This document shows, one piece after another, positions 24,822 to 33,763 of a stretch of DNA of 64,000 nt. This stretch comes from RGIG6353 sp045590615 (GTDB lineage Bacteria > Bacillota > Clostridia > Oscillospirales > SIG627): contig JAZNRH010000099.1 in assembly GCA_045590615.1 (NCBI GenBank), positions 1-64,000 of the forward strand. Direction: 5' to 3'. The position numbers and the translations under genes were made by a program. Below the pieces are notes generated by a model. That model did not search any database. It had not been told where the DNA came from and saw only the letters and a program-made list of their open reading frames with translations. Position 1 is the first letter of the stretch; every line of letters begins with the position of its first letter.

Positions 24822-27806
24822 TTATTCTGTTCTTAGAGCAACCACGGGATCCTTCTTGGCTGCGCTTCTTGAAGGTATAATTCCTGAAAACAAAGTAAGT
24901 ATTACACTTATTATAACCAGCGTGCAAGCAACCGGGATTGGCAAATACGCATTGAGAGTCGCAATTCCCGTAAGAGAGTGAATAACGGCGTTAATCGGTA
25001 CGCATAACAGATAAGTCACCCCGACTCCAAGCAAGCCCGATGCCATACCTATAATGACGGTCTCGGCATTGAACATAAGAGAAACGTCTCTCTTTGATGC
25101 ACCGATTGCACGAAGTATTCCTATTTCCTTTGTTCTCTCCTGCACCGAAATGAGCGTAATAACACCTATCATAATAGAGGAAACAATAAGTGAAATCGCA
25201 ACGAAGGCAATAAGGACGTAGGTAATGGTGTTGATTATCGTTGTAATCGACGAAAGCATTATTCCGATATAGTCGATATACTTGATTCGGAAAAGCTCAT
25301 CAACACTACTGTTGTATTCCTCGATTACCTCTTCGATTACGTCCTTGTTTTCAAAGCTTGAGGCATACAGATTTATGCTTGACGGAGAGTCCAGCGAAAC
25401 ATATCCGAGCGTCTTGAGATTTGCATCGTAGCTCGATTTTGAAAAATCCATAACGCCGTCGTAATAACGCACGAAGTCCTCGGTAGTGAAGCCCGAAACG
25501 AATTCATTTAACATCGTTACAAGCTGAGGCGTTGGAAGTGTAGAAAGCTGAGATTTCACCTTTAGGGCATAGTCTGACCTCACCCTCTCGGAAATAGAAG
25601 CCGTCATAAAGGCATCGAGGTCCTTGTCGTCCATCGAGCTAACGTACTCTCTCACCTCGTCCTCCGAGCTACCCATTTCCGAAACGATAGCTTCAACGAT
25701 AGCGTTTTCTATATCCTGCCTGGTCATAACTCCAAGCATTCCCTCTACCTGCGCGCTGACGAAGGCTTCGTCGGGAATTGCCTGAATTCTGATATAAAGC
25801 TCTGCCTTCTCGGTGTCGTTGAGCTTTTCGATATAAGACTTGAACTCCTTCTCCTTGATTTCGGGAGTAATTGCTGCAGAATCACGGAAGGGCTTGCCGG
25901 TGAATATATCTTTGCCCTCATTTTCAAGCTGTGCCTTGACAGCAGATGAGCTGCTTGTGTTTTCAATTATATATTCGGTCAAAAGAGAGGTGTAAGCTAT
26001 TGAACCCGTAAGGAGCATCGTTGAGCTGTCCTCGGCAGGACGGATTACACCTACTACCTTAAGAGGAATTGCGTTTGCATAGAGATATCTCAACCCTGCG
26101 TCCGACTGTCTCATATCGGTGTAAAGCCCCGTCGACTCGTCAAGAGTATAGCAGGACGAATTGAGAACGGCACGATATTCCTTGTCACAGATTTCCTTGT
26201 AGCTCCAGCTCCTGTCATTATAGTCAAGCTCGGTTTTTTCGGTTGCAGACCGCACTATTTTGCCTGCATCCTCCTCGGAGGTAAGACCGAGTGCATAAAG
26301 TGTCATATCGTCAAGCTCGTTGTTCTCGTCAAGCACGAGAACAACCTCGTTATAGCTGTTAGGCCAAGCTCCGTAAACCAGCTCGTACTGCTCTGTTATA
26401 AGCTCGCTGACAGGCGCTCCGTTTTTGCCCGAAAGCATTTCCTGCCAGAGCTTTACTCCGTCCATACCGGCAAAGCCACTCATTGCCGAGCCACTCGAGG
26501 CAAGCTGGTCTCTTGCGCTGAGCATAGTCGAAAAATCTACACCCATATGCTTCAAAATCAATTCCTGAAGCATCGTTTGAGTGTCGGAATATATGATTTT
26601 ACCGTCGGGACTCTCGGTATAAACCAAAAGCTGAATATCATAGGTGTACTGCACTCCGTTGAGCGCCTCTGCAAGCCTTGAATCAGGCTGACTTTTTTCT
26701 TTTTCAATAAAGCTCTTGAACGCCTTCAGGTCATTTTTCTCTGCCTCAAGGTTGTTCATTGAGCTAACCATATTATAGATTGCAGGCTTTACGTAAACTG
26801 CATCGAGCTCGTGCTCGGCATCTCCCGACGAAGCTCCCATAAAGGTTTCTATCAGGGTAGACATATCCATTACCGAAGCCTCAACACTCAAGGGATATGA
26901 GGACAGAGCCTTTTCCTGAACCTCGTCAATATAGGTTGTAAAGCCCTGAGAAAGTGCGTAAATCAAGGCTATTCCAATAATACCGATTGAGCCAGCAAAG
27001 GCTGTCAGAATAGTTCTGCCACGCTTTGTTATAAGGTTTTTAAGAGAAAGTCCAAAAGAGGTTTTCAAAGACATCGACGGCTTTTTTACTCCCTTGAGGC
27101 TTTCAGAGCTCTTACTCTCCTCGTCGGACAAAATCGGATTTGAATCGTCTGTTATAACTCCATCGAGCATCTTGATTATTCTCGTTGAATAACGCTGAGC
27201 AAGCTCGGGATTATGAGTAACCATAATTACGAGGCGCTCGTGAGAAATTTCCTTTAGGATTTCCATTACCTGAACGCTGGTCGCAGTATCAAGAGCGCCC
27301 GTCGGCTCGTCGGCAAGAATTATATCGGGATTGTTCACAAGCGCTCTTGCAATAGCAACTCTCTGCATCTGACCACCCGACATCTCGGAGGGGCGCTTGT
27401 AAATCTGCTCCGAAAGTCCAACCTCATCAAGCGCCTTTTTGGCGCGCTCTCGTCTCTCTGACTTGCCGACTCCCGAAAGAGTAAGGGCAAGCTCAACGTT
27501 TTGCAAAACCGTCTGATGTGGAATGAGGTTGTAGCTTTGAAAAACAAAGCCGATAGAATGGTTTCTGTAGGTGTCCCAATCCCTGTCGCTGAAGCTCCCG
27601 GTCGATTCCCCGTTAATTATAAGGTCACCCTCGGTGTATTGGTCGAGTCCACCAATAATATTAAGCATAGTAGTTTTGCCACAGCCCGATGGTCCGAGGA
27701 TTGAAACAAATTCGCTTTTTCTAAATTTCAAATTAATTCCACGAAGTGCCTCAACCTTCAGGTTGCCTGCAGGATATTCTTTTTTAATTCCCTTCAGTTC
27801 TAACAT
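24822..27806 (-). CDS. ABC transporter, ATPase fused to an FtsX-like permease
   Basis: This 994-residue fusion has a MacB/LolD-type ATPase at its N-terminus: Walker A GPSGCGKTT at 38-46, signature MSGGQ at 142-146 and Walker B IILADE at 162-167. A membrane helix follows at about 258-280, then an external domain of roughly 550 residues. The C-terminal FtsX core has three helices and the conserved QERTKEIGILRAIGASKRDV segment. Type VII (MacB-like) ABC proteins act by moving an extracytoplasmic domain rather than by forming a pore, and serve in antibiotic defence, lipid or lipoprotein handling. I start at ATG 27804-27806, six bases after AGGTG. It ends an operon with a two-component system and membrane glycolipid genes. 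Confidence 0.88.
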   Translation of the reverse strand: MLELKGIKKEYPAGNLKVEALRGINLKFRKSEFVSILGPSGCGKTTMLNIIGGLDQYTEGDLIINGESTGSFSDRDWDTYRNHSIGFVFQSYNLIPHQTVLQNVELALTLSGVGKSERRERAKKALDEVGLSEQIYKRPSEMSGGQMQRVAIARALVNNPDIILADEPTGALDTATSVQVMEILKEISHERLVIMVTHNPELAQRYSTRIIKMLDGVITDDSNPILSDEESKSSESLKGVKKPSMSLKTSFGLSLKNLITKRGRTILTAFAGSIGIIGIALIYALSQGFTTYIDEVQEKALSSYPLSVEASVMDMSTLIETFMGASSGDAEHELDAVYVKPAIYNMVSSMNNLEAEKNDLKAFKSFIEKEKSQPDSRLAEALNGVQYTYDIQLLVYTESPDGKIIYSDTQTMLQELILKHMGVDFSTMLSARDQLASSGSAMSGFAGMDGVKLWQEMLSGKNGAPVSELITEQYELVYGAWPNSYNEVVLVLDENNELDDMTLYALGLTSEEDAGKIVRSATEKTELDYNDRSWSYKEICDKEYRAVLNSSCYTLDESTGLYTDMRQSDAGLRYLYANAIPLKVVGVIRPAEDSSTMLLTGSIAYTSLLTEYIIENTSSSSAVKAQLENEGKDIFTGKPFRDSAAITPEIKEKEFKSYIEKLNDTEKAELYIRIQAIPDEAFVSAQVEGMLGVMTRQDIENAIVEAIVSEMGSSEDEVREYVSSMDDKDLDAFMTASISERVRSDYALKVKSQLSTLPTPQLVTMLNEFVSGFTTEDFVRYYDGVMDFSKSSYDANLKTLGYVSLDSPSSINLYASSFENKDVIEEVIEEYNSSVDELFRIKYIDYIGIMLSSITTIINTITYVLIAFVAISLIVSSIMIGVITLISVQERTKEIGILRAIGASKRDVSLMFNAETVIIGMASGLLGVGVTYLLCVPINAVIHSLTGIATLNAYLPIPVACTLVIISVILTLFSGIIPSRSAAKKDPVVALRTE

Positions 27807-28455
27807 TATTATCACCTTTCATTCTATATATGACGACGTATGCAATCGCACACAGTGGAAGCGCAAGAAAGACGTCCCAAACCGAATGCTGCTTAAGAAA
27901 CACGGTTGAAAGAGAAATCACAACGGTAGTCAACACGGCGTATACCCTCCAGCCCTTCGCCGAAAAGCACTTTGAATCAAGCATTCCGAACATTGCGGCA
28001 AACGAGCCGATAACGTGAATTGAGGGACATACGTTGGTGTTGGTATCAAAATTATAAAAGTGAGATATAAAGAGGGTAAATATATTGTCTCTTTCAAATT
28101 CAACAGGCCTGAGATTCTGACAAGTGGGAAATAAAAGATATATCACCATCGTAACCGAATAAGTAACAATTATAAAATACATCATTCTGCGAAAGGCTGG
28201 AATATCGAAGAAAAACAGATATGCAAGCGTTCCCACAAGAAAGACAAACCAATACATATAAGGAATTACGAAAAATTCGCAAAACGGAATTAAATCGTCA
28301 AGTGGCGAATGCATCGGTATGTAAAAATCCACCTCATATATTCTCTCTACGAACAAGAACATTATTCCATAAATTACCCAAAAAATCAATAACTTTATGT
28401 GACTAAACTGTGGCGAATTTATTTTTGAGAACCGAAATTCCTTGTAATTTGTCAT
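27784..28455 (-). CDS. PAP2-superfamily membrane protein
   Basis: This 223-residue protein has about six membrane helices. Its CPSIHVIGS motif and the later TVFLKQHSVWDV stretch match the second and third PAP2 phosphatase motifs (the essential histidines), and QNLRPVEFERD stands where the first motif would be. PAP2 enzymes remove or transfer lipid-linked phosphate groups at the outer membrane face, for example phosphatidic acid phosphatase or inositol phosphorylceramide synthase-like enzymes. It begins two bases after the glycosyltransferase stop and overlaps the transporter gene by 23 bases. A role in supplying or dephosphorylating the lipid used by the neighbouring glycosyltransferase is inferred. 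Confidence 0.78.
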   Translation of the reverse strand: MTNYKEFRFSKINSPQFSHIKLLIFWVIYGIMFLFVERIYEVDFYIPMHSPLDDLIPFCEFFVIPYMYWFVFLVGTLAYLFFFDIPAFRRMMYFIIVTYSVTMVIYLLFPTCQNLRPVEFERDNIFTLFISHFYNFDTNTNVCPSIHVIGSFAAMFGMLDSKCFSAKGWRVYAVLTTVVISLSTVFLKQHSVWDVFLALPLCAIAYVVIYRMKGDNNVRTEGN

Positions 28456-28457
28456 TT

Positions 28458-29546
28458 TTACATCCTTTTCAATGCTTCATATATTAGTCCCTGAGGGTTT
28501 AACGGAGCAATTGCAGCGAGATTTGCCGACATTTCCCCGAGTCTTTCGGGCGACGAAAGCAACGATACAATGCTATCGAAAAGCACTCCTATATCCTCGG
28601 CAGACACTGCGCAGTTTCTTGACACAAAATAATTTTTATTGTGCTCCTCACAGCCTGCAACTGTATTTATAAGTGCCATGGGAACAGCCATTGCCATAGA
28701 CTCGCTCGTGCTTATTCCACCCGGCTTTGTAACGAACAGGTCTGCCGACGAAAGAAGGTCAGACACCTTATCGGTAAAGGAATAAATCCTGAAGCTCTTA
28801 TGCTCGGAAAATTTATCCGAAAGACTTTTATAAAGCTTGTTATTGCTCCCACATACTATACTCACAATATGCTCTTCACCAAGCGTGTCTGCAAGCATTT
28901 CTGCAAGCTCCTCAATCGGACCACAGCCCATACTTCCACACATCACAAGAACGTGTGTTGTGGATTCGGGTATGCCAAGCTCACGCCTTGCGTTTGTATT
29001 CTTGGAAAAAAATTCGCGCCTTACAGGTATTCCACTTTCCACAACGCTCGTAATTCCATTGTCTGCAAACTCACCCTTCAAGCCACGGGGAACAAAATAA
29101 ATATCCATTTTGGACTCGGAAACGCTCGGAGCGCAGGTATAGTCTGTTGCAACAAAGGCTGTTTTGAAGCTGTAGCTACACTGTCTTTTTGCTTCGGCAA
29201 GAATTAAGGAGGCAAGAGGGTGGGTGGAAATTACCACGTCGGCATCTGCGATTTCATGCGATAAGTCCTCTGCTCCCTTTTTTAAGCACCTTGAAACAAT
29301 CGACCTTTCCTCAAACACCGACGGATTATTCTCGCAAAAACGGTAGCCCTTGTCAAACGCCTTGGGCAGATGTCTGTATATTGCTGAATGGCTTTTTGCA
29401 ATCAGGCTGGAAAACCTTTGCGAAATAAATGAAAATGCATCGAGCACCCTTGAGGTCTCAGAATTCAGTAAAAGCTCCTCGTTTATGGCATCTGCCACCG
29501 AGTTGTGCCCCTGACCCGTATTACAGCTAAGAATTACAAATTTCAT
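28458..29546 (-). CDS. MGDG-synthase-type glycosyltransferase (family 28)
   Basis: This 362-residue protein has the N-terminal MGDG_synth domain (start MKFVILSCNTGQGHNSVA) and a C-terminal GT28 nucleotide-sugar domain with TKPGGISTSESMAMAVP at about 270-287. Relatives such as UgtP transfer hexose from UDP-sugar to diacylglycerol on the inner membrane face and make glycolipid anchors. I choose the ATG at 29544-29546, which overlaps the stop of the upstream gene (ATGA) and has GGGAG in front of it; the longer frame is not supported. It is flanked by a CrtO-like acyltransferase and a PAP2 protein, so glycolipid synthesis is likely, though substrate and product are not visible. Confidence 0.85.
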   Translation of the reverse strand: MKFVILSCNTGQGHNSVADAINEELLLNSETSRVLDAFSFISQRFSSLIAKSHSAIYRHLPKAFDKGYRFCENNPSVFEERSIVSRCLKKGAEDLSHEIADADVVISTHPLASLILAEAKRQCSYSFKTAFVATDYTCAPSVSESKMDIYFVPRGLKGEFADNGITSVVESGIPVRREFFSKNTNARRELGIPESTTHVLVMCGSMGCGPIEELAEMLADTLGEEHIVSIVCGSNNKLYKSLSDKFSEHKSFRIYSFTDKVSDLLSSADLFVTKPGGISTSESMAMAVPMALINTVAGCEEHNKNYFVSRNCAVSAEDIGVLFDSIVSLLSSPERLGEMSANLAAIAPLNPQGLIYEALKRM

Positions 29547-30013
29547 TTTACCGTCTCCCTTTGCATACGCTCTAACAGTCTTTCGAGGCGTGGCCTTTCG
29601 TAACGCTGGATTATGATGTACGGCAGATTTCCTAAAAAATACAAAATGCTCACCACAACTCCACCAAGCCCCTTCCATATAAACACTGCACCAAAGCCAA
29701 ATAATAACAGCCCAACGTGTATAACCTCGGCTACGCAGGTTTCCATAAGCATATCCTCTACGACCTCTTTTTTAGGCCGTGACACCATTTCTCGCTTGGT
29801 TATCAGCCCGGGAAAAAGCTTACTCATATCAAGAAAGAACTTCTGCCACATTTTTACCGACATACGCTCGTATATTTCCCCGTTTTTTTCAAAGCTGAAC
29901 TGACGGTAGGGATATTTGCCTTTTTTGAACATTCTCTTCGGCAACAGCCTACCCGTAACAAAAGCTATTATTCCTATTATGGCAAAATAAATAATACATT
30001 TAATTGCGCTCAT
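29543..30013 (-). CDS. CrtO-like (glycosyl-4,4'-diaponeurosporenoate acyltransferase family) membrane protein
   Basis: This 156-residue protein has helices at about 4-24 and in two segments between about 95 and 135. The C-terminal NLPYIIIQRYERPRLERLL matches the conserved NLP-x-IIQRYNRxRL ending that I recall for the CrtO acyltransferase family of staphylococcal carotenoid synthesis. ETCVAEVIH near 90 is also a family-like segment. No carotenoid gene is in the window, so it more likely acylates the glycolipid made by the next gene, with which its stop codon overlaps (ATGA). Family assignment is from memory of the motif and should be tested against PF18927. Confidence 0.62.
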   Translation of the reverse strand: MSAIKCIIYFAIIGIIAFVTGRLLPKRMFKKGKYPYRQFSFEKNGEIYERMSVKMWQKFFLDMSKLFPGLITKREMVSRPKKEVVEDMLMETCVAEVIHVGLLLFGFGAVFIWKGLGGVVVSILYFLGNLPYIIIQRYERPRLERLLERMQRETVK

Positions 30014-30031
30014 AATAACCCTCTCAAAACA

Positions 30032-31084
30032 TTATTTTGTAAATATTACTCTGAATTCTGCGCCACCACAGGTTCGGTTATTGACCTCTATTTCAGCTCC
30101 GATTTTTGCGCAGATCCGGGACACAAGGGCAAGACCGAGACCGTTACCCTCTTCTCTTCTTGACGAGTCGCCCTGATAAAAACGCTCGAAAATATGCTCG
30201 ATATCCTCACTCTTTATTCCAACTCCACTGTCAGTCACCGTAAAAACGACCCTATCGGCTTCTTCGGTAAGATAGATTCCGACAAATCCGTTCTGAGTAT
30301 TGAATTTTATAGCATTTGCTATCAGATTGGTCCATACGTGGAAAAGAAGTCCTCTGTTGCCGACCCACACGACACTCTCAAGTTCTATATCAAAATCAAT
30401 ATTTTTTTCGGTCCACTCCTTTTCAAGCGAAAAAATGGATTGACGGATTTCCTCATCGAGCCTGAACTGCTCGTCGTGATTGGAAATCGTTCCGTTTTCT
30501 ACCTTCGAAAGAAGCAAAACGTTTCTCACAAGCTCCGAAAGCCTTGCCGTGCTCACCCTGATTTTTTCAACGTACTCATCTCTTTGCTCGTCGCTGAGTG
30601 TCTTATCCTGAAGAAGAGTAGCATAGCCTTCTATGGTAGCAAGAGGCGTCTTGAATTCGTGCGAGACATTTGAAACAAAATCATTTTGCAAAAGCTCGGT
30701 GCTTTTCAGCTCCTTAGTCATACGATTGAAGCTGGCGTAAAGCTGTTTGGTTTCCCTTACTGCCCCCTTTTTGTCAAAATGTATATCAAAATCTCCCTCT
30801 GCTACCCTCATCATTGCATGGCTCAGCTCGGTTATTGGATTGAGCAAATAATATGTGATGACGTATGTAACTATTCCACCGATTGAAACTGCAAGAATAA
30901 GCACCCAGATAAAAGATGGTAGCTTTACAACGGCTGTCGGAATAAGGGCGGCTATACCGTTTGATAAAAGGGTAACGAATAACAGCTCAATAAATATTAC
31001 GAGCATAAAAAGAAGCCTTATAGAAAACCTTGTCTTTACCTCTATTTTATTCTTCTTTTCGCTTAATTTGAATACCTCTTTCAT
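30032..31084 (-). CDS. Sensor histidine kinase
   Basis: This 350-residue kinase has two membrane helices (about 22-45 and 63-86) separated by a very short external loop, then a HAMP domain (about 87-140). The HisKA domain holds phosphoacceptor His142 in VSHEFKTPL. A complete ATPase domain follows with NLIANAIKF, DSGVGI, FERFYQGD and GNGLGLAL. The tiny external loop suggests intramembrane sensing, often done together with an ABC transporter, and such a transporter ends this operon. The start overlaps the response regulator stop by four bases. Its cognate partner is surely the upstream regulator. Confidence 0.93.
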   Translation of the reverse strand: MKEVFKLSEKKNKIEVKTRFSIRLLFMLVIFIELLFVTLLSNGIAALIPTAVVKLPSFIWVLILAVSIGGIVTYVITYYLLNPITELSHAMMRVAEGDFDIHFDKKGAVRETKQLYASFNRMTKELKSTELLQNDFVSNVSHEFKTPLATIEGYATLLQDKTLSDEQRDEYVEKIRVSTARLSELVRNVLLLSKVENGTISNHDEQFRLDEEIRQSIFSLEKEWTEKNIDFDIELESVVWVGNRGLLFHVWTNLIANAIKFNTQNGFVGIYLTEEADRVVFTVTDSGVGIKSEDIEHIFERFYQGDSSRREEGNGLGLALVSRICAKIGAEIEVNNRTCGGAEFRVIFTK

Positions 31085-31752
31085 AGCTTTTCCACCTTAT
31101 ATCCCATTCCTCGCATTGTCACTATTTTGAAATCGGGGTTATCCCTGAATTTTTCTCTCAGCCTTCCTATGTGCACGTCTACCGTATGAGTATCGCTTTC
31201 GGTATCATAACCCCACACATCGTCCATCATCTGCTGACGGGTAAAAATCCTGCCCGAATAGGATGCCATTTTATAAAGAAGCATAAATTCCTTTTGAGGC
31301 AAAACAATTATCTTATCCCCACTTTTCACGCTGAGAGAATCGTATTCCATAACGGTTGAGCCAATTGTCAGACGTCTTTCATGAATTGAATTTGCCCTTC
31401 TGAGTAGTGCACCCACGCGCAAAACCATTTCGTTGATATTAATCGGCTTGACCATATAATCGTCACCACCCAGCATAAAGCCTCGTCTCATATCGTCGAA
31501 CTGGTCTTTTGCCGTTATTATAAGTACAGGGAGCTCGCTATTTGTTTTTTTCAGCTCACGAACAAGCTCGTAACCGTCCATTACAGGCATCATTATATCC
31601 GAAATGACCAAATCAAAGCGTTCTTTGTCAATTTGCTCAAGAGCCTCCTGACCGTTTGATACTCCTTTTACAACGTATCCACTCTGTTCAAGTACTTTTT
31701 CGTAAAGATTTCTCAGCTCTCTGTCGTCCTCAGCCACAAGTATTTTGAACAT
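31081..31752 (-). CDS. OmpR/PhoB-family response regulator
   Basis: This 223-residue regulator has a receiver domain with acidic pocket EDD (8-10), phosphoacceptor Asp52 in ISDIMMPVMDG and the conserved ITAKD lysine. A C-terminal winged helix ends in VDVHIGRLREKF and TMRGMGYKVE. It is a DNA-binding transcription factor activated by the histidine kinase encoded next. As first gene of the operon it may control its own transcription; a TTGATT-N18-TACAAT promoter lies 30-60 bases upstream. Confidence 0.94.
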   Translation of the reverse strand: MFKILVAEDDRELRNLYEKVLEQSGYVVKGVSNGQEALEQIDKERFDLVISDIMMPVMDGYELVRELKKTNSELPVLIITAKDQFDDMRRGFMLGGDDYMVKPININEMVLRVGALLRRANSIHERRLTIGSTVMEYDSLSVKSGDKIIVLPQKEFMLLYKMASYSGRIFTRQQMMDDVWGYDTESDTHTVDVHIGRLREKFRDNPDFKIVTMRGMGYKVEKL

Positions 31753-31784
31753 TTTTACACCTCTTCATTCCATATTATGCTAAT

Positions 31785-31814
31785 ATTGTACACAGTTTAC
31801 ACCCAAAAAATCAA
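31785..31814 (-). promoter_or_regulatory. Promoter of the two-component/glycolipid operon
   Basis: TTGATT (31809-31814) and TACAAT (31785-31790) lie 18 bases apart on the minus strand. The spacer holds GTGTAAACTGTGTAC, two similar TGTAAAC/TGTAC half-sites that could bind the regulator itself. The binding is inference. Confidence 0.55.
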
Positions 31815-31853
31815 CTCAGCATAAACAATTTGAAATAAAATATAATTTTTTAC

Positions 31854-31882
31854 TTGACTTTTTTATTATCTGATGTTACACT
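31854..31882 (+). promoter_or_regulatory. Promoter of the SGNH hydrolase gene
   Basis: TTGACT and TACACT are spaced by 17 bases, just upstream of the TTGGAGTG ribosome binding site. It diverges from the response regulator promoter. Confidence 0.65.
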
Positions 31883-31913
31883 CGTCTTAAAGTAATCTAA
31901 CTTGGAGTGTAAT

Positions 31914-32561
31914 ATGAAAAAAATCAAACTTCTATTTCAAGGCGACAGCATAACAGACGCAGGACGCGACAGAGAGGACATACATAATCTCGGATACGGA
32001 TACCCGAAGTATGCCGCAGAAATTCTCAAAAAGAATAACCCCGACATTGAATTTGAATTCGTTGATTTAGGTATCAGTGGAAACGAAGTAAGCCATGTGC
32101 TTGCAAGAATGGAAAAAGACATTATAGACATTCAGCCTGATATTGTTTCAATCCTTTTGGGAATAAACGACGTTTGGCACTATGCCGAAAAGAAAAATTG
32201 GATTGACAACACTGAATTTGAAAATGATTATCGCACAATACTCACGGCTATAAAGGAACGCACTAATGCTAAAATTATGATATTAGAGCCCTTCCTCGGT
32301 CCTGTTGAGGAGAAGGCCGGCTTCAGAGAGGACCTTCCCATCAAGACCGAAATCATAAGAAAGCTTGCACGTGAATTTGCCGACGAGTACGTTCCTCTTG
32401 ACGGTCTCTTCGCATCTGAGTTTATCAATCACAACCATCTCGATTATATGAGAGACGGAGTTCACCCAACCAACATCAGCAACGCAGGTATTTCTACGGG
32501 ATCAGAATTTTTAGCAGGTATCTATGCAGAGTATATGCAAAGAATAATTGACAGAATGTAA
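31914..32561 (+). CDS. SGNH/GDSL-type hydrolase
   Basis: This 215-residue esterase-fold protein has block I GDSI with nucleophile Ser12, block II SGNE (oxyanion Gly), block III GINDVW and block V DGVHPT with the catalytic Asp and His. It has no signal peptide, so it is probably cytoplasmic. Such enzymes remove acyl groups from sugars, lipids or xylan fragments. The family is close to rhamnogalacturonan acetylesterase-like hydrolases, but the substrate cannot be fixed. It is monocistronic, with its own promoter and a strong shared terminator. The ATG at 31914 is favoured by GGAG upstream. Confidence 0.85.
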   Translation: MKKIKLLFQGDSITDAGRDREDIHNLGYGYPKYAAEILKKNNPDIEFEFVDLGISGNEVSHVLARMEKDIIDIQPDIVSILLGINDVWHYAEKKNWIDNTEFENDYRTILTAIKERTNAKIMILEPFLGPVEEKAGFREDLPIKTEIIRKLAREFADEYVPLDGLFASEFINHNHLDYMRDGVHPTNISNAGISTGSEFLAGIYAEYMQRIIDRM

Positions 32562-32616
32562 AAAACTGATGTTCGCTAACGCTCACGATTTAATAAGTAG
32601 ACTTTGCTTGTAATAA

Positions 32617-32654
32617 AAATCAGCTTGTAGCAAAATGCTACAAGCTGATTTTTT
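32617..32654. terminator. Shared terminator between SGNH hydrolase and uxuA
   Basis: AAAATCAGCTTGTAGC and GCTACAAGCTGATTTT form a perfect 16-pair stem with loop AAAAT. It is bordered by A and T runs, so it works for both convergent genes. Confidence 0.88.
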
Positions 32655-33702
32655 ATTTCTTGATTGCCTTTTCACAAGCCTCAAAGAGTCCGTTGATATA
32701 GGTTGCACCCAGTGCTCTGTCATAAAGTCCATAGCCCGGCTTGCCCGTTTCTCCCCATATCATTCTTCCGTGGTCGGGTCTTACGTATCCGTCAAAGCCT
32801 GTTTCTACAAGAGCCTTAGTAATCTCGTACATATCGAGACTTCCACAAGCAGAGAGGTGTCCGCTTTCTTCAAAGCTTCCGTCGTCCATAATTGCGATAT
32901 TTCTCATATGCATAAATGCAATTCTGTCCATTGCAGAATACTTTCTGACCATTGCAACCGTATCGTTGGTCTTAGCGCAACCGAGTGAGCCTGTGCAAAG
33001 GCAAAGGCTATTTGCAGGGCTGTCAACTATTTTGAGCATTCTGTCAAGGTTAGCCTCGCAGGTGATTATACGGGGAATACCGAAGATTGAATATGGTGGG
33101 TCATCGGGGTGAATTGCCATTCTTACTCCACATTCCTCGGCAACGGGTATAATCTTCTTGAGGAATTTTTCAAGATTTCTCCAAAGCCCCTCCTCACCGA
33201 TTTCGCCGTAAGCAGTTATAAGCTCACGAACCTCCTCCTGCGAATAGCTCGAGTCCCAACCCGGAAGATGAATATCGTCCTTGAGGGGATCAAGGTCCTT
33301 CATCTGTTCCCAATACATAACAAGACTCGTTGAGCCGTCGGGAGCTTTCTTGTCAAGCTGTGTTCTCGTCCAGTCAAAAACAGGCATAAAGTTATAAGTA
33401 ATGCACTTTACTCCGTATTTTGCGCATCTTCTTATATTCTCGCAATATACGTCGATGAGATGGTCTGCATCTTCTCTGCCGAGCTTGATGTTCTCCGGAA
33501 CGGGAACTGACTCTACGATATCGAAAATCAATCCGTTTGCTTCTACCGTCTCCTTCATTTTTTTGAGGCTCTCCTCGGGCCACACCTCACCGGGCGCAAC
33601 GTCATAAATTGCGCTTACTACCGAACGCATACCCGGAATCTGACGGATATACTCAAGTGAAATGGGGTCGGATTCGCCATACCAGCGAAATGACATTTTC
33701 AT
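32653..33702 (-). CDS. uxuA: Mannonate dehydratase
   Basis: This 349-residue TIM-barrel enzyme converts D-mannonate to 2-keto-3-deoxygluconate in hexuronate catabolism, downstream of glucuronate. Conserved pieces include AIHPDDPP, CTGSLG, HMRN and RPDHGRMIWGE, which hold the metal ligands and catalytic residues of UxuA. Length is typical. AGGAGG lies ahead of the ATG. The gene lies 61 bases after the family 2 glycosidase gene, with a hairpin between them. No uxaC or uxuB is in the window, so the pathway is only partly represented here. Confidence 0.95.
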   Translation of the reverse strand: MKMSFRWYGESDPISLEYIRQIPGMRSVVSAIYDVAPGEVWPEESLKKMKETVEANGLIFDIVESVPVPENIKLGREDADHLIDVYCENIRRCAKYGVKCITYNFMPVFDWTRTQLDKKAPDGSTSLVMYWEQMKDLDPLKDDIHLPGWDSSYSQEEVRELITAYGEIGEEGLWRNLEKFLKKIIPVAEECGVRMAIHPDDPPYSIFGIPRIITCEANLDRMLKIVDSPANSLCLCTGSLGCAKTNDTVAMVRKYSAMDRIAFMHMRNIAIMDDGSFEESGHLSACGSLDMYEITKALVETGFDGYVRPDHGRMIWGETGKPGYGLYDRALGATYINGLFEACEKAIKK

Positions 33703-33727
33703 AATTGTTTCCTCCTATTTTATAAAA

Positions 33728-33753
33728 AAGGCTGACTGCGAAAGTCAGCCTTT
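33728..33753 (-). terminator. Hairpin between the GH2 gene and uxuA
   Basis: AAAGGCTGACT and AGTCAGCCTTT pair, and a T-run follows on the minus strand. It is an intrinsic terminator after GH2, yet leaves no clear room for a separate uxuA promoter. Partial read-through is likely. Confidence 0.7.
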
Positions 33754-33763
33754 CGTTTTCGTT

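Noticed and set aside
29547..29678. Longer N-terminus for the GT28 enzyme
   Set aside because: The extension overlaps the upstream acyltransferase gene in another frame; the ATGA overlap with GGGAG ahead is far better supported.
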